DNA of 64,000 nucleotides from an uncultured Erythrobacter sp. (GCA_947494705.1 CANLVN010000002.1:558001-622000); one strand, 5' to 3'. Positions 25,826 through 34,439 are shown, numbered from the stretch's first letter. Notes: a model not told the origin generated them from the sequence alone. A program made the numbers and translations.

Positions 25826-27136
25826 TTGACCTTCAGCCTCGCCCCGAACGCACCTCTTCGCATCGCCATTGCCGGTCTGGGCACGGTGGGCGTTGGCGTG
25901 ATCCGCCTGCTTGAGACCAACGCCGCGCTGATCGGCGCGAGGGCGGGTCGTTCGATCGAAGTGGTCGCGGTCAGCGCGCGCGAGCGTTCCAAGAATCGCG
26001 GCGTCGATATTTCCGGCCTCGCATGGGAAGACGACATGACCGCGCTGGCGCAGCGCGATGACGTCGATGTCGTGCTGGAACTGGTCGGCGGCTCGGATGG
26101 CCCGGCACTGGCGCTCTCCCGCGCGGCGCTGAAAGGCGGGAAAGGCCTCGTCACCGCGAACAAGGCAATGATCGCGCATCACGGACTGGAACTGGCCGAA
26201 GTCGCCGAGGCGCAGGCCGCACCGCTCAAGTTCGAAGCGGCGGTCGCGGGCGGCATCCCGGTGGTGAAGGGCTTGCGCGAAGGCACCTCGGCCAATGCGC
26301 TGACAAAGGTCTATGGCATCCTCAACGGCACCTGCAATTATATCCTTTCCGAGATGGAAGAGACCGGCGCAGACTTCGCCGAAACGCTCGCCGAGGCGCA
26401 GAAGCTGGGCTATGCAGAGGCCGATCCGACCTTCGATATCGAGGGCATCGATGCTGCGCACAAGCTTGCGATTCTCGCGGCTATCGGCTTTGGCGCGAAG
26501 GTCGATTTCGCCGCCGTCAGCACCACCGGCATCGTCGCGGTGCGCTCTGCCGACATCGCGCAGGCCGACGCGCTGGGCTTCGTCATTCGGCTGATAGCGG
26601 AGGCCGATGTGCAGGGCGGGCGCCTGCTCCAGCGCGTGCGGCCCTGCCTCGTTGCCAAGGACCATCCACTTGCGCCCGTAGACGGGCCGACCAACGCGGT
26701 CGTGGCCGAGGGCAATTTCTCCGGCCGCCTGCTGTTTCAGGGCGCGGGCGCAGGCGACGGCCCGACCGCCAGCGCGGTGGTCGCCGACCTTATCGACATC
26801 GCCCGTAGCGAGGTCGGCGCGCCGTTCTCCATGCCGGTCGACCAACTCCAGGCCTTCGAACCCGCCGAACCGGGCAACCGCACCGAACGCACCTATCTGC
26901 GTTTCACGGTCAACGACCGCCCCGGCGTCCTCGCCGAAATCACCGCCGCCATGCGCGATGCGGATGTTTCGATCGAGAGCCTGATCCAGAAGGGGCGCGA
27001 ACGCGATGGCGGCGAAGTGCTGGTCGCGATGGTCACGCATGAAGGACCCGAAGCGAACGTCACCAAGGCGGTCGCGCTGCTCGAAGGTTCTGACAGCCTG
27101 ACGGGTGAACCGCTGGTGCTGCCGATACTGGACTGA
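25826..27136 (+). CDS. hom: Homoserine dehydrogenase
   Basis: A 436-residue enzyme that reduces aspartate semialdehyde to homoserine in threonine and methionine synthesis. The NAD(P)-binding motif GLGTVGVGVIRLLE is near residue 17, the substrate-loop motif GILNGTCNYIL near residue 170, and the C-terminus has an ACT domain (NDRPGVLAEITAAMRDADVSIESL from about residue 355), the usual site of threonine feedback. I prefer TTG at 25826 with GGAG 8 bases upstream; TTG at 25799 would add nine residues. The short leader shows no obvious attenuator. Confidence 0.95.
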   Translation: MTFSLAPNAPLRIAIAGLGTVGVGVIRLLETNAALIGARAGRSIEVVAVSARERSKNRGVDISGLAWEDDMTALAQRDDVDVVLELVGGSDGPALALSRAALKGGKGLVTANKAMIAHHGLELAEVAEAQAAPLKFEAAVAGGIPVVKGLREGTSANALTKVYGILNGTCNYILSEMEETGADFAETLAEAQKLGYAEADPTFDIEGIDAAHKLAILAAIGFGAKVDFAAVSTTGIVAVRSADIAQADALGFVIRLIAEADVQGGRLLQRVRPCLVAKDHPLAPVDGPTNAVVAEGNFSGRLLFQGAGAGDGPTASAVVADLIDIARSEVGAPFSMPVDQLQAFEPAEPGNRTERTYLRFTVNDRPGVLAEITAAMRDADVSIESLIQKGRERDGGEVLVAMVTHEGPEANVTKAVALLEGSDSLTGEPLVLPILD

Positions 27137-27200
27137 GCCAGGCCCGGCAAGCGAGCGGTAGCGAGCCTCGAACAAGGCTACGCCAGACTGGAACCGTGGA

Positions 27201-27818
27201 TCACTCCTCGGGAACGGGCGGCGCGTCCAGACCGAGTTCACGGCGGCGGCGCTGAATTTCCTCGGGCGATAATTCGCCGTCGCGACCCAGCGGCGGAAGG
27301 CCGCGGGCGATACGGTCGGCATCGGAGCCTTCGGGAGCCTCGGGCAATGCCTCGACGTCGATCATGATCGCCTGTTCTGGCGGACAGGGCGGGATGACGC
27401 ACAGCCCGCCGACCGTTGCAGGCCCGCGAAAGATACCGCCGCCCGCGACGTCCGGTGTCGAGCCGCCGGCCGTGCGCGCGGCATAGTCGCGTTGCCATTC
27501 TTCGCGGTTCCACGATCCGTCGGTCGCTTCGCCCAACCGGCGGCAAACCACGATCTCGCCTGCGATCCGGCCCGCATCGTTGGCGTCTTCGCAATCTTCT
27601 TCAAGTCGCGCATCGGATTCGCTGGAGGGCACCGTCACGGTCAGGTCGATCCCTTCGAATTGCCGTCTGGGCCGGGGCGCAGCTGTCGGCTCTTCTTGTG
27701 CGGGAGCATCGGCGCTATCTTGTGACGCCTCCTCTTGCTCTGCTGTCACTGGCGGGTCATCTTGCGCGCTCAAGGGGGCCCAACCCGACAGCCAGCATGC
27801 GAGGGCCGCCGACGCCAT
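27201..27818 (-). CDS. Exported acidic protein of unknown function
   Basis: This 205-residue protein starts with a hydrophobic signal segment (MASAALACWLSGWAPLSAQ). A Glu/Asp/Pro-rich stretch follows, then a small cysteine-containing domain (EDCEDAND, EIVVCRRLG, GGLCVIPPCPP) and a charged C-terminus (PEEIQRRRRELG). The four to five cysteines suggest disulfides in the periplasm. The ATG at 27818 is my choice; upstream codons in the same frame would run into glpX and lack a ribosome-binding site. It is convergent with hom and divergent from glpX. Function unknown; I recall this hom-hypothetical-glpX order from related genomes. Confidence 0.65.
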   Translation of the reverse strand: MASAALACWLSGWAPLSAQDDPPVTAEQEEASQDSADAPAQEEPTAAPRPRRQFEGIDLTVTVPSSESDARLEEDCEDANDAGRIAGEIVVCRRLGEATDGSWNREEWQRDYAARTAGGSTPDVAGGGIFRGPATVGGLCVIPPCPPEQAIMIDVEALPEAPEGSDADRIARGLPPLGRDGELSPEEIQRRRRELGLDAPPVPEE

Positions 27819-27942
27819 CAGGCGCAGCGCTCGCGTGTTAAGGACTGGGCTTTTCGGCAGGGGGCTCGCAGCGTCGCTCGACAAAAGTGGCTCTCCAAGT
27901 CTAAGCGCAGGGCCGCAAGGCACCAGAAGGACTGAATTACGC

Positions 27943-28983
27943 ATGAATAATCCTAGTGACACAGATGTACTGGCCGCAAAAGAGGTCGATCAGGATAATG
28001 CCATCGACCGCGTACTGGTGCTCGAAATGGTGCGTGTCACCGAAGCCGCCGCCGTTGCCGCCGCACAGCTGATCGGGCGCGGCGACGAAAAGGCCGCCGA
28101 TGCCGCTGCCGTGGAGGCGATGCGCCGGGCCTTCGACACGCTTTACATGGATGGCACCGTGGTGATCGGCGAGGGCGAGCGCGACGAAGCGCCGATGCTC
28201 TATATTGGCGAGAAGGTCGGCATGGGCTCCGACGATGGCAAGGCTCCGAAGATCGACATCGCGCTCGACCCGCTGGAAGGAACCACCATCACCGCAAAGG
28301 CTGGTCCTAACGCGCTTGCCGTGCTTGCGGCGGCGGAAAAGGGCGGTCTGCTCAACGCGCCGGACGTCTATATGGACAAGCTGGCGGTCGGACCGGGCCT
28401 GCCCGCCGACATTATCGACCTTGCAAAATCGCCGTCCGACAATGTGCGCGCAGTGGCCGAGGCCAAGGGTGTCGAGCCGTCAGCGATCAATGTCTGCGTC
28501 CTCGACCGTCCGCGCCATGCCGAGCTGATAGGCGAGCTGCGCGATCTGGGTTGCGGCGTGTTCCTGATCGGCGACGGCGATGTGGCCGGCGTGATCGCGG
28601 TGACCGATCAGGACACCTCGATCGACATGTATATGGGCCAGGGCGGCGCCCCCGAAGGCGTGCTCGCGGCGGCGGCCCTGCGCTGCGTCGGTGGCCAGTT
28701 CAATGGGCGGCTTGTCTTCCGCAACGACGACGAGAAAGCGCGCGCGAAGAAGTGGGGCATCACTGACCTGAACAAGATCTACAAGCTCGACGACCTCGCC
28801 AGCGGCGACTGCATTTTCGCTGCGACCGGCGTGACCGACGGCTCGCTGCTCGACGGCGTGAAGAAGCGTCGCAAGTCCACCGGAGCGGTGATCATGAGCA
28901 CCCAGAGCGTGGTGATGCGCGCTTCGTCGGGGACTGTGCGCTGGATCAGGGGCGAGCACCGTATCTCACCCCATCGGGCGTAA
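27943..28983 (+). CDS. glpX: Class II fructose-1,6-bisphosphatase
   Basis: A 346-residue metal-dependent phosphatase of gluconeogenesis. GEGERDEAPMLYIGE (about residue 73) and IALDPLEGTTITAKA (about residue 105) are the GlpX signature motifs, and GGAPEGVLAAAALRC near residue 230 is also diagnostic. The ATG at 27943 is within AT-rich sequence (AATTACGCATGAATAATCC) and gives the expected family length. It is cytosolic. The threonine-pathway gene hom upstream and glpX are commonly linked in sphingomonads. Confidence 0.95.
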   Translation: MNNPSDTDVLAAKEVDQDNAIDRVLVLEMVRVTEAAAVAAAQLIGRGDEKAADAAAVEAMRRAFDTLYMDGTVVIGEGERDEAPMLYIGEKVGMGSDDGKAPKIDIALDPLEGTTITAKAGPNALAVLAAAEKGGLLNAPDVYMDKLAVGPGLPADIIDLAKSPSDNVRAVAEAKGVEPSAINVCVLDRPRHAELIGELRDLGCGVFLIGDGDVAGVIAVTDQDTSIDMYMGQGGAPEGVLAAAALRCVGGQFNGRLVFRNDDEKARAKKWGITDLNKIYKLDDLASGDCIFAATGVTDGSLLDGVKKRRKSTGAVIMSTQSVVMRASSGTVRWIRGEHRISPHRA

Positions 28984-29040
28984 TCCGACCGAACCGCTGG
29001 ACGCGGAGGTGCTGGCGCCTGAGGCAGTTTAGGTTGCAAT

Positions 29041-29058
29041 TTGCAATTTAAATTGTAA
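29041..29058. promoter_or_regulatory. 18-bp palindrome, candidate operator of the DUF3703 gene
   Basis: TTGCAATTT followed by AAATTGTAA forms an inverted repeat with one mismatch and no spacer, 21 bp before the ATG at 29080 and directly before its GCAGGAGA ribosome-binding site. The seven bases TTGCAAT also occur just before it. An AT-rich palindrome here in a GC-rich genome is a plausible repressor site; no regulator gene is adjacent. Confidence 0.45.
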
Positions 29059-29079
29059 TCTTGCTGCAGGAGAACGCAC

Positions 29080-29415
29080 ATGACCCTGCACGACCACGTC
29101 GAACACGAATTGGGAGTTGCGAAGCTGGCACCCGATGCGGCTTCGCAATTCGCGCATCTCGAGCGAGCGCATATCCTGAGCCAATACTCCACCCGCGATC
29201 ATGTCGCGGTGCATATGCGGATGCTGCGCTGGGCCGTTCGTGAGAGGGATGTGCGCGAAGTGGCGGGGCAGGTCGTGCGTATCGTCGGCGCGGCGACCAA
29301 GACTGCGATCGGATTGATCCCGGTCGGCAATACGGGCGGCTCGAATGTCAGCGCGATCAAACCGATGCCGCTGCCAGATGACCTCGCCGAGATCATCGCG
29401 CGCGCACCACGCTGA
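29080..29415 (+). CDS. DUF3703 family protein
   Basis: This 111-residue soluble protein matches what I recall of DUF3703. It has an N-terminal helical hairpin ending in FAHLERAHILSQ (residues 26-38), then a conserved middle (VHMRMLRWAVRERDVREVAGQVVRIVGAATKT), and the sequence VGNTGGSNVSA near residue 92. The HLERAH and GNTGG motifs are the family marks. In some bacteria such genes sit in heavy-metal-responsive regions, but the function is not known. It follows glpX by 96 bp and has its own strong ribosome-binding site and palindrome. Confidence 0.75.
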   Translation: MTLHDHVEHELGVAKLAPDAASQFAHLERAHILSQYSTRDHVAVHMRMLRWAVRERDVREVAGQVVRIVGAATKTAIGLIPVGNTGGSNVSAIKPMPLPDDLAEIIARAPR

Positions 29416-29424
29416 ACCGCGCTT

Positions 29425-29688
29425 CTACCGCAGCTGGCTGTCCTTGCTGCCGCGGCGATTGATACCGGCGCTCTTGCGCGAGGCGTCGCGGGCGCTCTGG
29501 CAGGCGACGCATGTCCTCGTGCCGGGCAGGGCCTTGCGGCGTGCCTCGGGAATCGGCTCTCCGCATTCGTCGCAATATTTCGCCGCTTCTCCCGACGGCA
29601 GGTTGCTGCGTGCGCGCGAAACCGCGTCGCTCACCGTGTCGTCGATCTGATCCTGTACCGCGCCATCGCGCGCCCATCCGCCGGCCAT
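29425..29688 (-). CDS. DksA/TraR-type C4 zinc finger protein
   Basis: An 87-residue protein with a short helical N-terminus and a C4 zinc finger, CDECGEPIPEARRKA then CVACQSARD (about residues 39-66), the pattern of DksA/TraR-type fingers (CxxC-17-CxxC). It lacks the long coiled coil and acidic tip of true DksA, so action in the RNA polymerase secondary channel is doubtful. It resembles small YbiI-type proteins. It converges with the DUF3703 gene, their stops being 9 bp apart. Confidence 0.85.
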   Translation of the reverse strand: MAGGWARDGAVQDQIDDTVSDAVSRARSNLPSGEAAKYCDECGEPIPEARRKALPGTRTCVACQSARDASRKSAGINRRGSKDSQLR

Positions 29689-29898
29689 GTCCGTCTTCCA
29701 TCCACGTCTTTGTCAGACGCCCTATATCGGGTCTAAGGCACTGAATTTCAACGTGCGCAACATGGCGGCTGTCGGCCCTTGCGCCGAAACGGGTGGTTGG
29801 GCTACGCCGCTGGCGGGTGAAAGTGGCCGCTCGCATGTTGCAATCCCATGACGTGTCGCTAGGCGAGTGAGCACACATCCAGACGGGGATTCGCTTCC

Positions 29899-30834
29899 AT
29901 GAAAATCATGTCGGGCAACTCGAACCTGCCGCTCGCCCGGGCAATCGCGGCCTATCTCGAAATGCCCCTCACCGATGCAAGCGTACGACGCTTCGCCGAC
30001 GAGGAAGTGTTCGTCGAGATTCACGAAAACGTGCGCGGCGAGGACGTGTTCATCGTCCAGCCGACGAGCTTTCCGGCCAACGACAACCTGATGGAACTGC
30101 TGATCTGCATCGATGCGCTGCGACGCGCTTCGGCGAGCCGGATCACGGCGGTGGTGCCCTATTTCGGCTATGCCCGGCAAGATCGCAAGCCCGGCCCGCG
30201 CACGCCGATCTCGGCCAAGCTGGTCGCCAACCTGATCACACAGGCCGGAGCCGACCGGGTGCTGGCGGTCGACCTGCACGCCGGACAGATCCAGGGTTTC
30301 TTCGATATCCCGACCGACAACCTCTACGCCGCGCCCGTCATGGCCGCCGATATCCAGGCGCGTTATGGCGATCAGGACCTGATGGTCGTGTCGCCGGACG
30401 TTGGCGGCGTGGTCCGCGCCCGAGCGCTGGCCAAGCGGCTCGATAACGCCCCGCTCGCCATCGTCGACAAGCGCCGCGACCGCCCCGGTGAGAGCGAAGT
30501 CATGAACATCATCGGCGAGGTTTCGGGCCGCCACTGCATCCTCATCGACGACATCGTCGATTCGGGCGGCACATTGTGCAACGCCGCCGAAGCGCTGCTC
30601 GAAAACGGCGCGAAATCGGTCGCGGCCTACATCACCCACGGCGTCCTTTCGGGCGGAGCGGTGGCGCGGATCGATGGTTCGAAGCTGAAGGAACTGGTCA
30701 TATCGGACTCGATCCGCCCGACCGAATCGGCAGAGGCTTCGGACAAAATCCGCATCCTCACCATGGCCCCGCTGGTGGGCGAAGCGATCCGCCGGATTGC
30801 GGATGAGAGCAGCGTCAGCAGCCTGTTCGACTAG
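29899..30834 (+). CDS. prs: Ribose-phosphate pyrophosphokinase (PRPP synthetase)
   Basis: This 311-residue enzyme makes PRPP from ribose 5-phosphate and ATP for nucleotide, histidine and tryptophan synthesis. The metal/ATP-binding [15 protein letters not shown] (about residue 124), flexible-loop [10 protein letters not shown] and PRPP loop [14 protein letters not shown] (about residue 213) are intact, and the N-terminal [14 protein letters not shown] block matches the family. It starts with ATG 29899; an alternative ATG lies three codons in. The histidinol-phosphatase-like gene follows after 12 bp, so the two may form an operon. Confidence 0.97.
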   Translation: MKIMSGNSNLPLARAIAAYLEMPLTDASVRRFADEEVFVEIHENVRGEDVFIVQPTSFPANDNLMELLICIDALRRASASRITAVVPYFGYARQDRKPGPRTPISAKLVANLITQAGADRVLAVDLHAGQIQGFFDIPTDNLYAAPVMAADIQARYGDQDLMVVSPDVGGVVRARALAKRLDNAPLAIVDKRRDRPGESEVMNIIGEVSGRHCILIDDIVDSGGTLCNAAEALLENGAKSVAAYITHGVLSGGAVARIDGSKLKELVISDSIRPTESAEASDKIRILTMAPLVGEAIRRIADESSVSSLFD

Positions 30835-30846
30835 GCCATTCGCGCG

Positions 30847-31617
30847 ATGACCCCAGCCGATCTCGCTCTCGCCAACCGCCTGGCCGACGCTGCCGGTGCC
30901 GCCATTCGCCCGCTGTTCCGCGGCGAGTGGTCCGAAGAGCGCAAGGAAGATCGCACCTTCGTCACCGAGGCCGACCGCGCTGCCGAAGCCGCCATGCGCC
31001 AGATCATCGAAGCCGAGCGCGCCGATGATGGCATTATTGGCGAGGAATACGGCACCCGCAATGAAGGCGCAGGGCGGCAATGGGTGCTCGACCCCATCGA
31101 CGGCACCACCAGCTTTATCGCCGGTCGCCCGATCTTCGGCACGCTCATCGCCCTGCTTCAGGACGGATGGCCCGTGCTTGGCGTTATCGATCAGCCGATT
31201 GCGAAGGAACGCTGGGTCGGTCGGATCGGCGAAGGCACCACCTTCAACGGAAAACCTGCCAAAGTCCGGACCTGCAAGAATCTCTCCGATGCGGTGCTCG
31301 GTACCACCACCCCTCACCAGTTCTCTGGCGAAGATGTCGATGCCTTTATGGGCGTCGCCAAGTCCGTGGCCGAACGCAAGATCATCTATGGCGGCGATTG
31401 CTACAACTACGGCCTCGTCGCATCCGGCCATGTCGATATCGTGATCGAAGCGGGCCTCAAGCTCTACGATTTCGCCGCGCTCGTCCCCGTAGTCGAAGGG
31501 GCCGGCGGCACGATGAGCGACTGGCAGGGCAACCCGCTCGACGCCGAATCCGATGGCCGCGTCATCGCTCTCGGGGACCCGGCACGGCTTGAGGACGTTC
31601 TTGAAGCAATGGGCTGA
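30847..31617 (+). CDS. hisN: Inositol-monophosphatase-family histidinol phosphatase
   Basis: A 256-residue protein of the inositol monophosphatase superfamily. The metal motif WVLDPIDGTTSFIAGRP lies near residue 78, the early Glu site is GEEYGTR near residue 60, and the C-terminal motif is LYDFAALVPVVEGAGG. The FGTLIALLQDGWPVLGVIDQP region resembles HisN of actinobacteria and alphaproteobacteria, which removes phosphate from histidinol phosphate. Inositol- or sugar-phosphatase activity cannot be excluded. It lies 12 bp after prs, whose product PRPP is a histidine precursor, which mildly supports the assignment. Confidence 0.8.
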   Translation: MTPADLALANRLADAAGAAIRPLFRGEWSEERKEDRTFVTEADRAAEAAMRQIIEAERADDGIIGEEYGTRNEGAGRQWVLDPIDGTTSFIAGRPIFGTLIALLQDGWPVLGVIDQPIAKERWVGRIGEGTTFNGKPAKVRTCKNLSDAVLGTTTPHQFSGEDVDAFMGVAKSVAERKIIYGGDCYNYGLVASGHVDIVIEAGLKLYDFAALVPVVEGAGGTMSDWQGNPLDAESDGRVIALGDPARLEDVLEAMG

Positions 31618-31646
31618 TTCCGGCCCTGTGCAACAGGAGGACCTCC

Positions 31647-32579
31647 ATGCCCCATATGGCAACCAGCGGCATCGCCGACTGGACCCCCGACGAACTGCCC
31701 GATCTTGCGGGCAAGCTTTTCATCATCACCGGCGGCAATTCGGGCATCGGGTTCGAGGCGGCGAAGATCCTCGCCAAACGCAACGCCGATGTCGTGATCG
31801 CCGTGCGCAGCGAGGACAAAGGCCTCAAGGCACTCGATAGTCTCGCCAGGATCGGTGAAGGGCGCCGCGAGATGCTCCACCTCGACCTCGCCGACCTCGC
31901 CACGGTGCGCAAGGCGGCGGCTGAGGCGAAGGATCGGTTCGGTGCGGTCTGGGGCCTCGTCAACAATGCCGGCGTCATGCAGACCCCCAAGCAGAAGACC
32001 GCGGACGGCTTCGAGATGCAGCTGGGGACCAACCACCTCGGCCATTTCGCCTGGACCGCTCGGATGATGGACGCGGTCGACGGGCGCGGCGGCCGCGTGG
32101 TGACCGTGGCCAGCATCATGCACAAATTCGGCCATATCGACTTCGACAACCTGATGATGGAGCGCGGCTACAACCCCAACACCGCCTATAACCGCTCGAA
32201 GCTCGCCAACCTGTTGTTCGCGATGGAGCTGCACAGGCGGCTGGAGGCCGCGGGTTCGCGGATCAGCTCGGCTGCGTGCCATCCCGGCTATTCGGACACC
32301 CCGCTGCAAAGCAAGGTCGGCAACCCGCTGTTCAAGGCGGTGTACAAGGTATCGAACGCCGTCTTTGCCCAGCCGCAGGAACGCGGCGCTTGGCCCACCG
32401 CGCTTGCCGCAGCCGACAGCCGCGTCGTGTCGGGCGGCTATTACGGCCCCACCGGCTTCCTCGACGCGCGCGGGCCCGTCGGCGACAGCGACGTGGAAAA
32501 GCGAGCGCTCGACCCGCATGTGGCCAAGCGTTTGTGGGAAGTGAGCGAGGAACTGACCGGCGAGACGATCAAGGTATGA
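31647..32579 (+). CDS. Short-chain dehydrogenase/reductase (retinol-dehydrogenase-like)
   Basis: This 310-residue SDR has the dinucleotide motif ITGGNSGIGFEAAK (about residue 28), NNAGVM near residue 103 and active-site YNRSK near residue 180, with a Ser in the preceding strand. Length and the NHLGHFAWTARMMD stretch resemble the retinol dehydrogenase/WW-oxidoreductase-like branch. The substrate is unknown. CAGGAGG lies 9 bases before the ATG. Its stop overlaps the start of a second SDR gene (ATGA), so both are co-translated. Confidence 0.85.
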   Translation: MPHMATSGIADWTPDELPDLAGKLFIITGGNSGIGFEAAKILAKRNADVVIAVRSEDKGLKALDSLARIGEGRREMLHLDLADLATVRKAAAEAKDRFGAVWGLVNNAGVMQTPKQKTADGFEMQLGTNHLGHFAWTARMMDAVDGRGGRVVTVASIMHKFGHIDFDNLMMERGYNPNTAYNRSKLANLLFAMELHRRLEAAGSRISSAACHPGYSDTPLQSKVGNPLFKAVYKVSNAVFAQPQERGAWPTALAAADSRVVSGGYYGPTGFLDARGPVGDSDVEKRALDPHVAKRLWEVSEELTGETIKV

Positions 32580-33352
32580 GTGCCAAGTCCATCCTGATCA
32601 CCGGCGGCGCGCAGGGGATCGGACGCGCCGTCGCGCTGCATTTTGCCGGGCTCGGCTGGCGCGTCGCGGTGTTCGACCTTGATGCCGAGGCGCTGTCCGA
32701 ACTCGCTGCGCTGGCTCCGGGCGATGCGCTGCTGACGGTCGAAGCCGATACGGGCAAGGAAGCCGACGTCGCCAGCGGTTTCGAGGCTTTGCGCGAATGG
32801 CTGGCAGATGCGCCGCTCACCTGCCTCGTCAACAACGCCGCGATTGCCAATCCCTATTGCGGACCGCTCGAAGACCTGTCGCTGGCCGACTGGCAAAGCT
32901 GGATCGATGCGTGCCTGACCGGCGCCTTCCTGTGCTCGCGCGCCGCCGTACCGCTGCTGCGCGCGCACCATGAGGCGACCGGCGAGGCGGCGAGCATCGT
33001 CAACATCTCTTCTACCAGAGCCGTGATGAGCGAGCCCGAAAGCTACGCCTATGCCGCGTCCAAGGGGGGGATCGACGCGCTCACCCACGCGCAGGCCGTC
33101 TCGCTAGGCCCCGCCATCCGCGCCAACGCGATCCGCCCCGGCTGGATCGAGACGCGCGACTGGCAGAAGGAAAGCGAACGCGAGGACATCCACCACCGCG
33201 AAAAGGACAAGGCCCAGCACCCCGCAGGCCGTGTCGGCGAACCGCAGGACATCGCCGAGGCGGTCGAATATGTGTGCCGCGCAGGCTTCGTCACCGGACA
33301 GCACCTCAATATCGACGGCGGCATGACGGTGAAGATGATTTACGAGGAGTAG
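32576..33352 (+). CDS. Short-chain dehydrogenase/reductase, classical type
   Basis: A 258-residue classical SDR with ITGGAQGIGRAVA at residues 7-19, NNAAIANPY near residue 86, VNISSTRA near residue 142 and the catalytic YAASKGG near residue 160. It ends in FVTGQHLNIDGGMTV, the usual C-terminal signature. The substrate cannot be told from the sequence. The ATG at 32576 lies within the stop region of the previous SDR gene. The repeat-rich accessory region begins immediately after it. Confidence 0.88.
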   Translation: MSAKSILITGGAQGIGRAVALHFAGLGWRVAVFDLDAEALSELAALAPGDALLTVEADTGKEADVASGFEALREWLADAPLTCLVNNAAIANPYCGPLEDLSLADWQSWIDACLTGAFLCSRAAVPLLRAHHEATGEAASIVNISSTRAVMSEPESYAYAASKGGIDALTHAQAVSLGPAIRANAIRPGWIETRDWQKESEREDIHHREKDKAQHPAGRVGEPQDIAEAVEYVCRAGFVTGQHLNIDGGMTVKMIYEE

Positions 33353-33370
33353 GCGCGACGGCTGTTGTGA

Positions 33371-33421
33371 GCATTCGGACCGAAAACCGACATTCTGGAG
33401 GCGACCCGATTGCGGACATTT
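33371..33421 (+). repeat. Interspersed repeat copy A (right part only)
   Basis: The stretch ends in GCGACCCGATTGCGGACATT, matching the right-hand block of the ~120-bp repeat (consensus CGACCCcATTGCGGACATT), preceded by a divergent CGGACCGAAAACCGACATT. It lies between the SDR gene and the first small accessory gene, which starts 23 bp further on. Confidence 0.6.
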
Positions 33422-33443
33422 GGCGAGTTGCTAGTCTTCCACA

Positions 33444-33716
33444 ATGGATTGGCTCGTTGCGCTTATTTTTGTTCTGGTATTGTCGGGTGTAGCTATTTGG
33501 CGGTGGCCTAGGGGAGGTGCACTGGCGAGTTTAGCGATGCTCTACGTCGTCTATCAGTTCGGCTCGTTTCATTTCTTGATCCCAATCACGCTCTACAAGG
33601 ATGGGGGTAACGGGACATTAGCTGATTGGCCGATTTGGGTAGGTTGGGCAGCAATGTGGACCGGCGCGCTGATGCTCGGCACACAAGGTTACAAGAGGCT
33701 GTCTCGGAAAGCCTAA
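33444..33716 (+). CDS. Small membrane protein of unknown function (cassette-like gene 1)
   Basis: This 90-residue protein has two or three hydrophobic segments (residues 2-16, 22-45 and 63-80), so it is probably an inner-membrane protein. I recognise no family. It sits between repeat copy A (ends 23 bp before) and copy B (starts 3 bp after its stop). Its codon use is less GC-biased than that of the flanking core genes, which suggests acquisition. No strong ribosome-binding site is obvious. Confidence 0.6.
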   Translation: MDWLVALIFVLVLSGVAIWRWPRGGALASLAMLYVVYQFGSFHFLIPITLYKDGGNGTLADWPIWVGWAAMWTGALMLGTQGYKRLSRKA

Positions 33717-33718
33717 GG

Positions 33719-33842
33719 GCAGCTTTCCACCCGAATCTCGGACATTCGCCAACCGCTCGGCGCTTCCTGAAAGCAGACCGGCAGCTATCGGATCTTTTCA
33801 GAAAAAAGCGGACTGTCGGCAAACGACCCCAATTGCGGACAT
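33719..33842 (+). repeat. Interspersed repeat copy B (full length)
   Basis: A 124-bp copy. It starts GCAGCTTTCCACCC, contains CTCGGACATTCGCC, then an imperfect hairpin in which CCGCT and CTGAAA pair with TTTCAG and AGCGG, and ends CGGCAAACGACCCC followed by TTGCGGACAT. Copy G, 8 kb away, is almost identical over its first ~107 bases. It begins 3 bp after the stop of one small gene and ends 28 bp before the next. Confidence 0.85.
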
Positions 33843-33869
33843 CCCCCGAGCGACGTAGTTCTAGCCCCC

Positions 33870-34307
33870 ATGGTCGACGATGAATTGAAGCACCTAAACT
33901 GCAAGGTCTCGAACGGAACCGCGATCGAGATTGACGACGCGCTATTGCCTCTCCTTGGCCGCTCCGACCCTCGAATAATCGCGCCGATTCTGCGGCTTTT
34001 GAACGAAACCGGCGATCAGGCTGGCATGTGGTCGATAGTGCATTCAGCAGAATCATTCACAGGCTCCGAATATGTCTCAGGGTTCTTGCACGCCCTCCCA
34101 GAGCTAAGCCAGACCTGCATATGGTGGGCGGAGGTCCTCCTAATGCGCATCCTGAATTCCGACGAATGCCGGACTGAACTCATGGAGCAGCTTCACGATG
34201 CGCCACCTATTACGAAAGAAGGCGTATCCGCGATTTTCCAGAAAGTGAGTGATGACGCGCGGTTTCGCGACAGAACGGCGGCGGTTCTGGCTATCACGAA
34301 CGCATAG
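33870..34307 (+). CDS. Immunity-protein-like (Imm30-type) small protein (cassette-like gene 2)
   Basis: A 145-residue, mostly helical soluble protein with no signal peptide. The stretch MWSIVHSAESF, then YVSGFLHALPEL, then WWAEVLLMRILNSDECR (residues 50-105) resembles what I recall of Imm30-type immunity proteins of polymorphic toxin systems. This is from memory and needs a profile search. No toxin gene is adjacent, so it would be an orphan immunity gene. It lies between repeat copies B and C, 28 bp after one and 9 bp before the other, and is lower in GC than core genes. Confidence 0.5.
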   Translation: MVDDELKHLNCKVSNGTAIEIDDALLPLLGRSDPRIIAPILRLLNETGDQAGMWSIVHSAESFTGSEYVSGFLHALPELSQTCIWWAEVLLMRILNSDECRTELMEQLHDAPPITKEGVSAIFQKVSDDARFRDRTAAVLAITNA

Positions 34308-34316
34308 CGTAGATGT

Positions 34317-34439
34317 CAGCTTTCCACCCCAATCTCGGAAATTCGGTGACGGTTCTCAATCACCTGAAACCGGACAGGCCGCTATCCGAGCTTTCCTCAT
34401 AAAAGCGGACTGTCGGCAAACGACCCGGTCTCAGGCATC
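34317..34439 (+). repeat. Interspersed repeat copy C
   Basis: It starts CAGCTTTCCACCCC then AATCTCGGAAATTCGG, has a divergent middle (CACCTGAAACCGGACAGGCCG), and ends AAAAGCGGACTGTCGG followed by CAAACGACC. It begins 10 bp after the stop of the immunity-like gene. A short extra match to the left end (CAGCTTTCCACGGGG) occurs at about 34564-34578. Together with the adenylate cyclase leader it fills a 342-bp gap with no other gene. Confidence 0.75.

Noticed and set aside
29722..31662. Minus-strand open frame of 646 codons opposite prs and the hisN-like gene
   Set aside because: The plus strand carries two enzymes with complete motifs; the opposite frame is a composition artefact.
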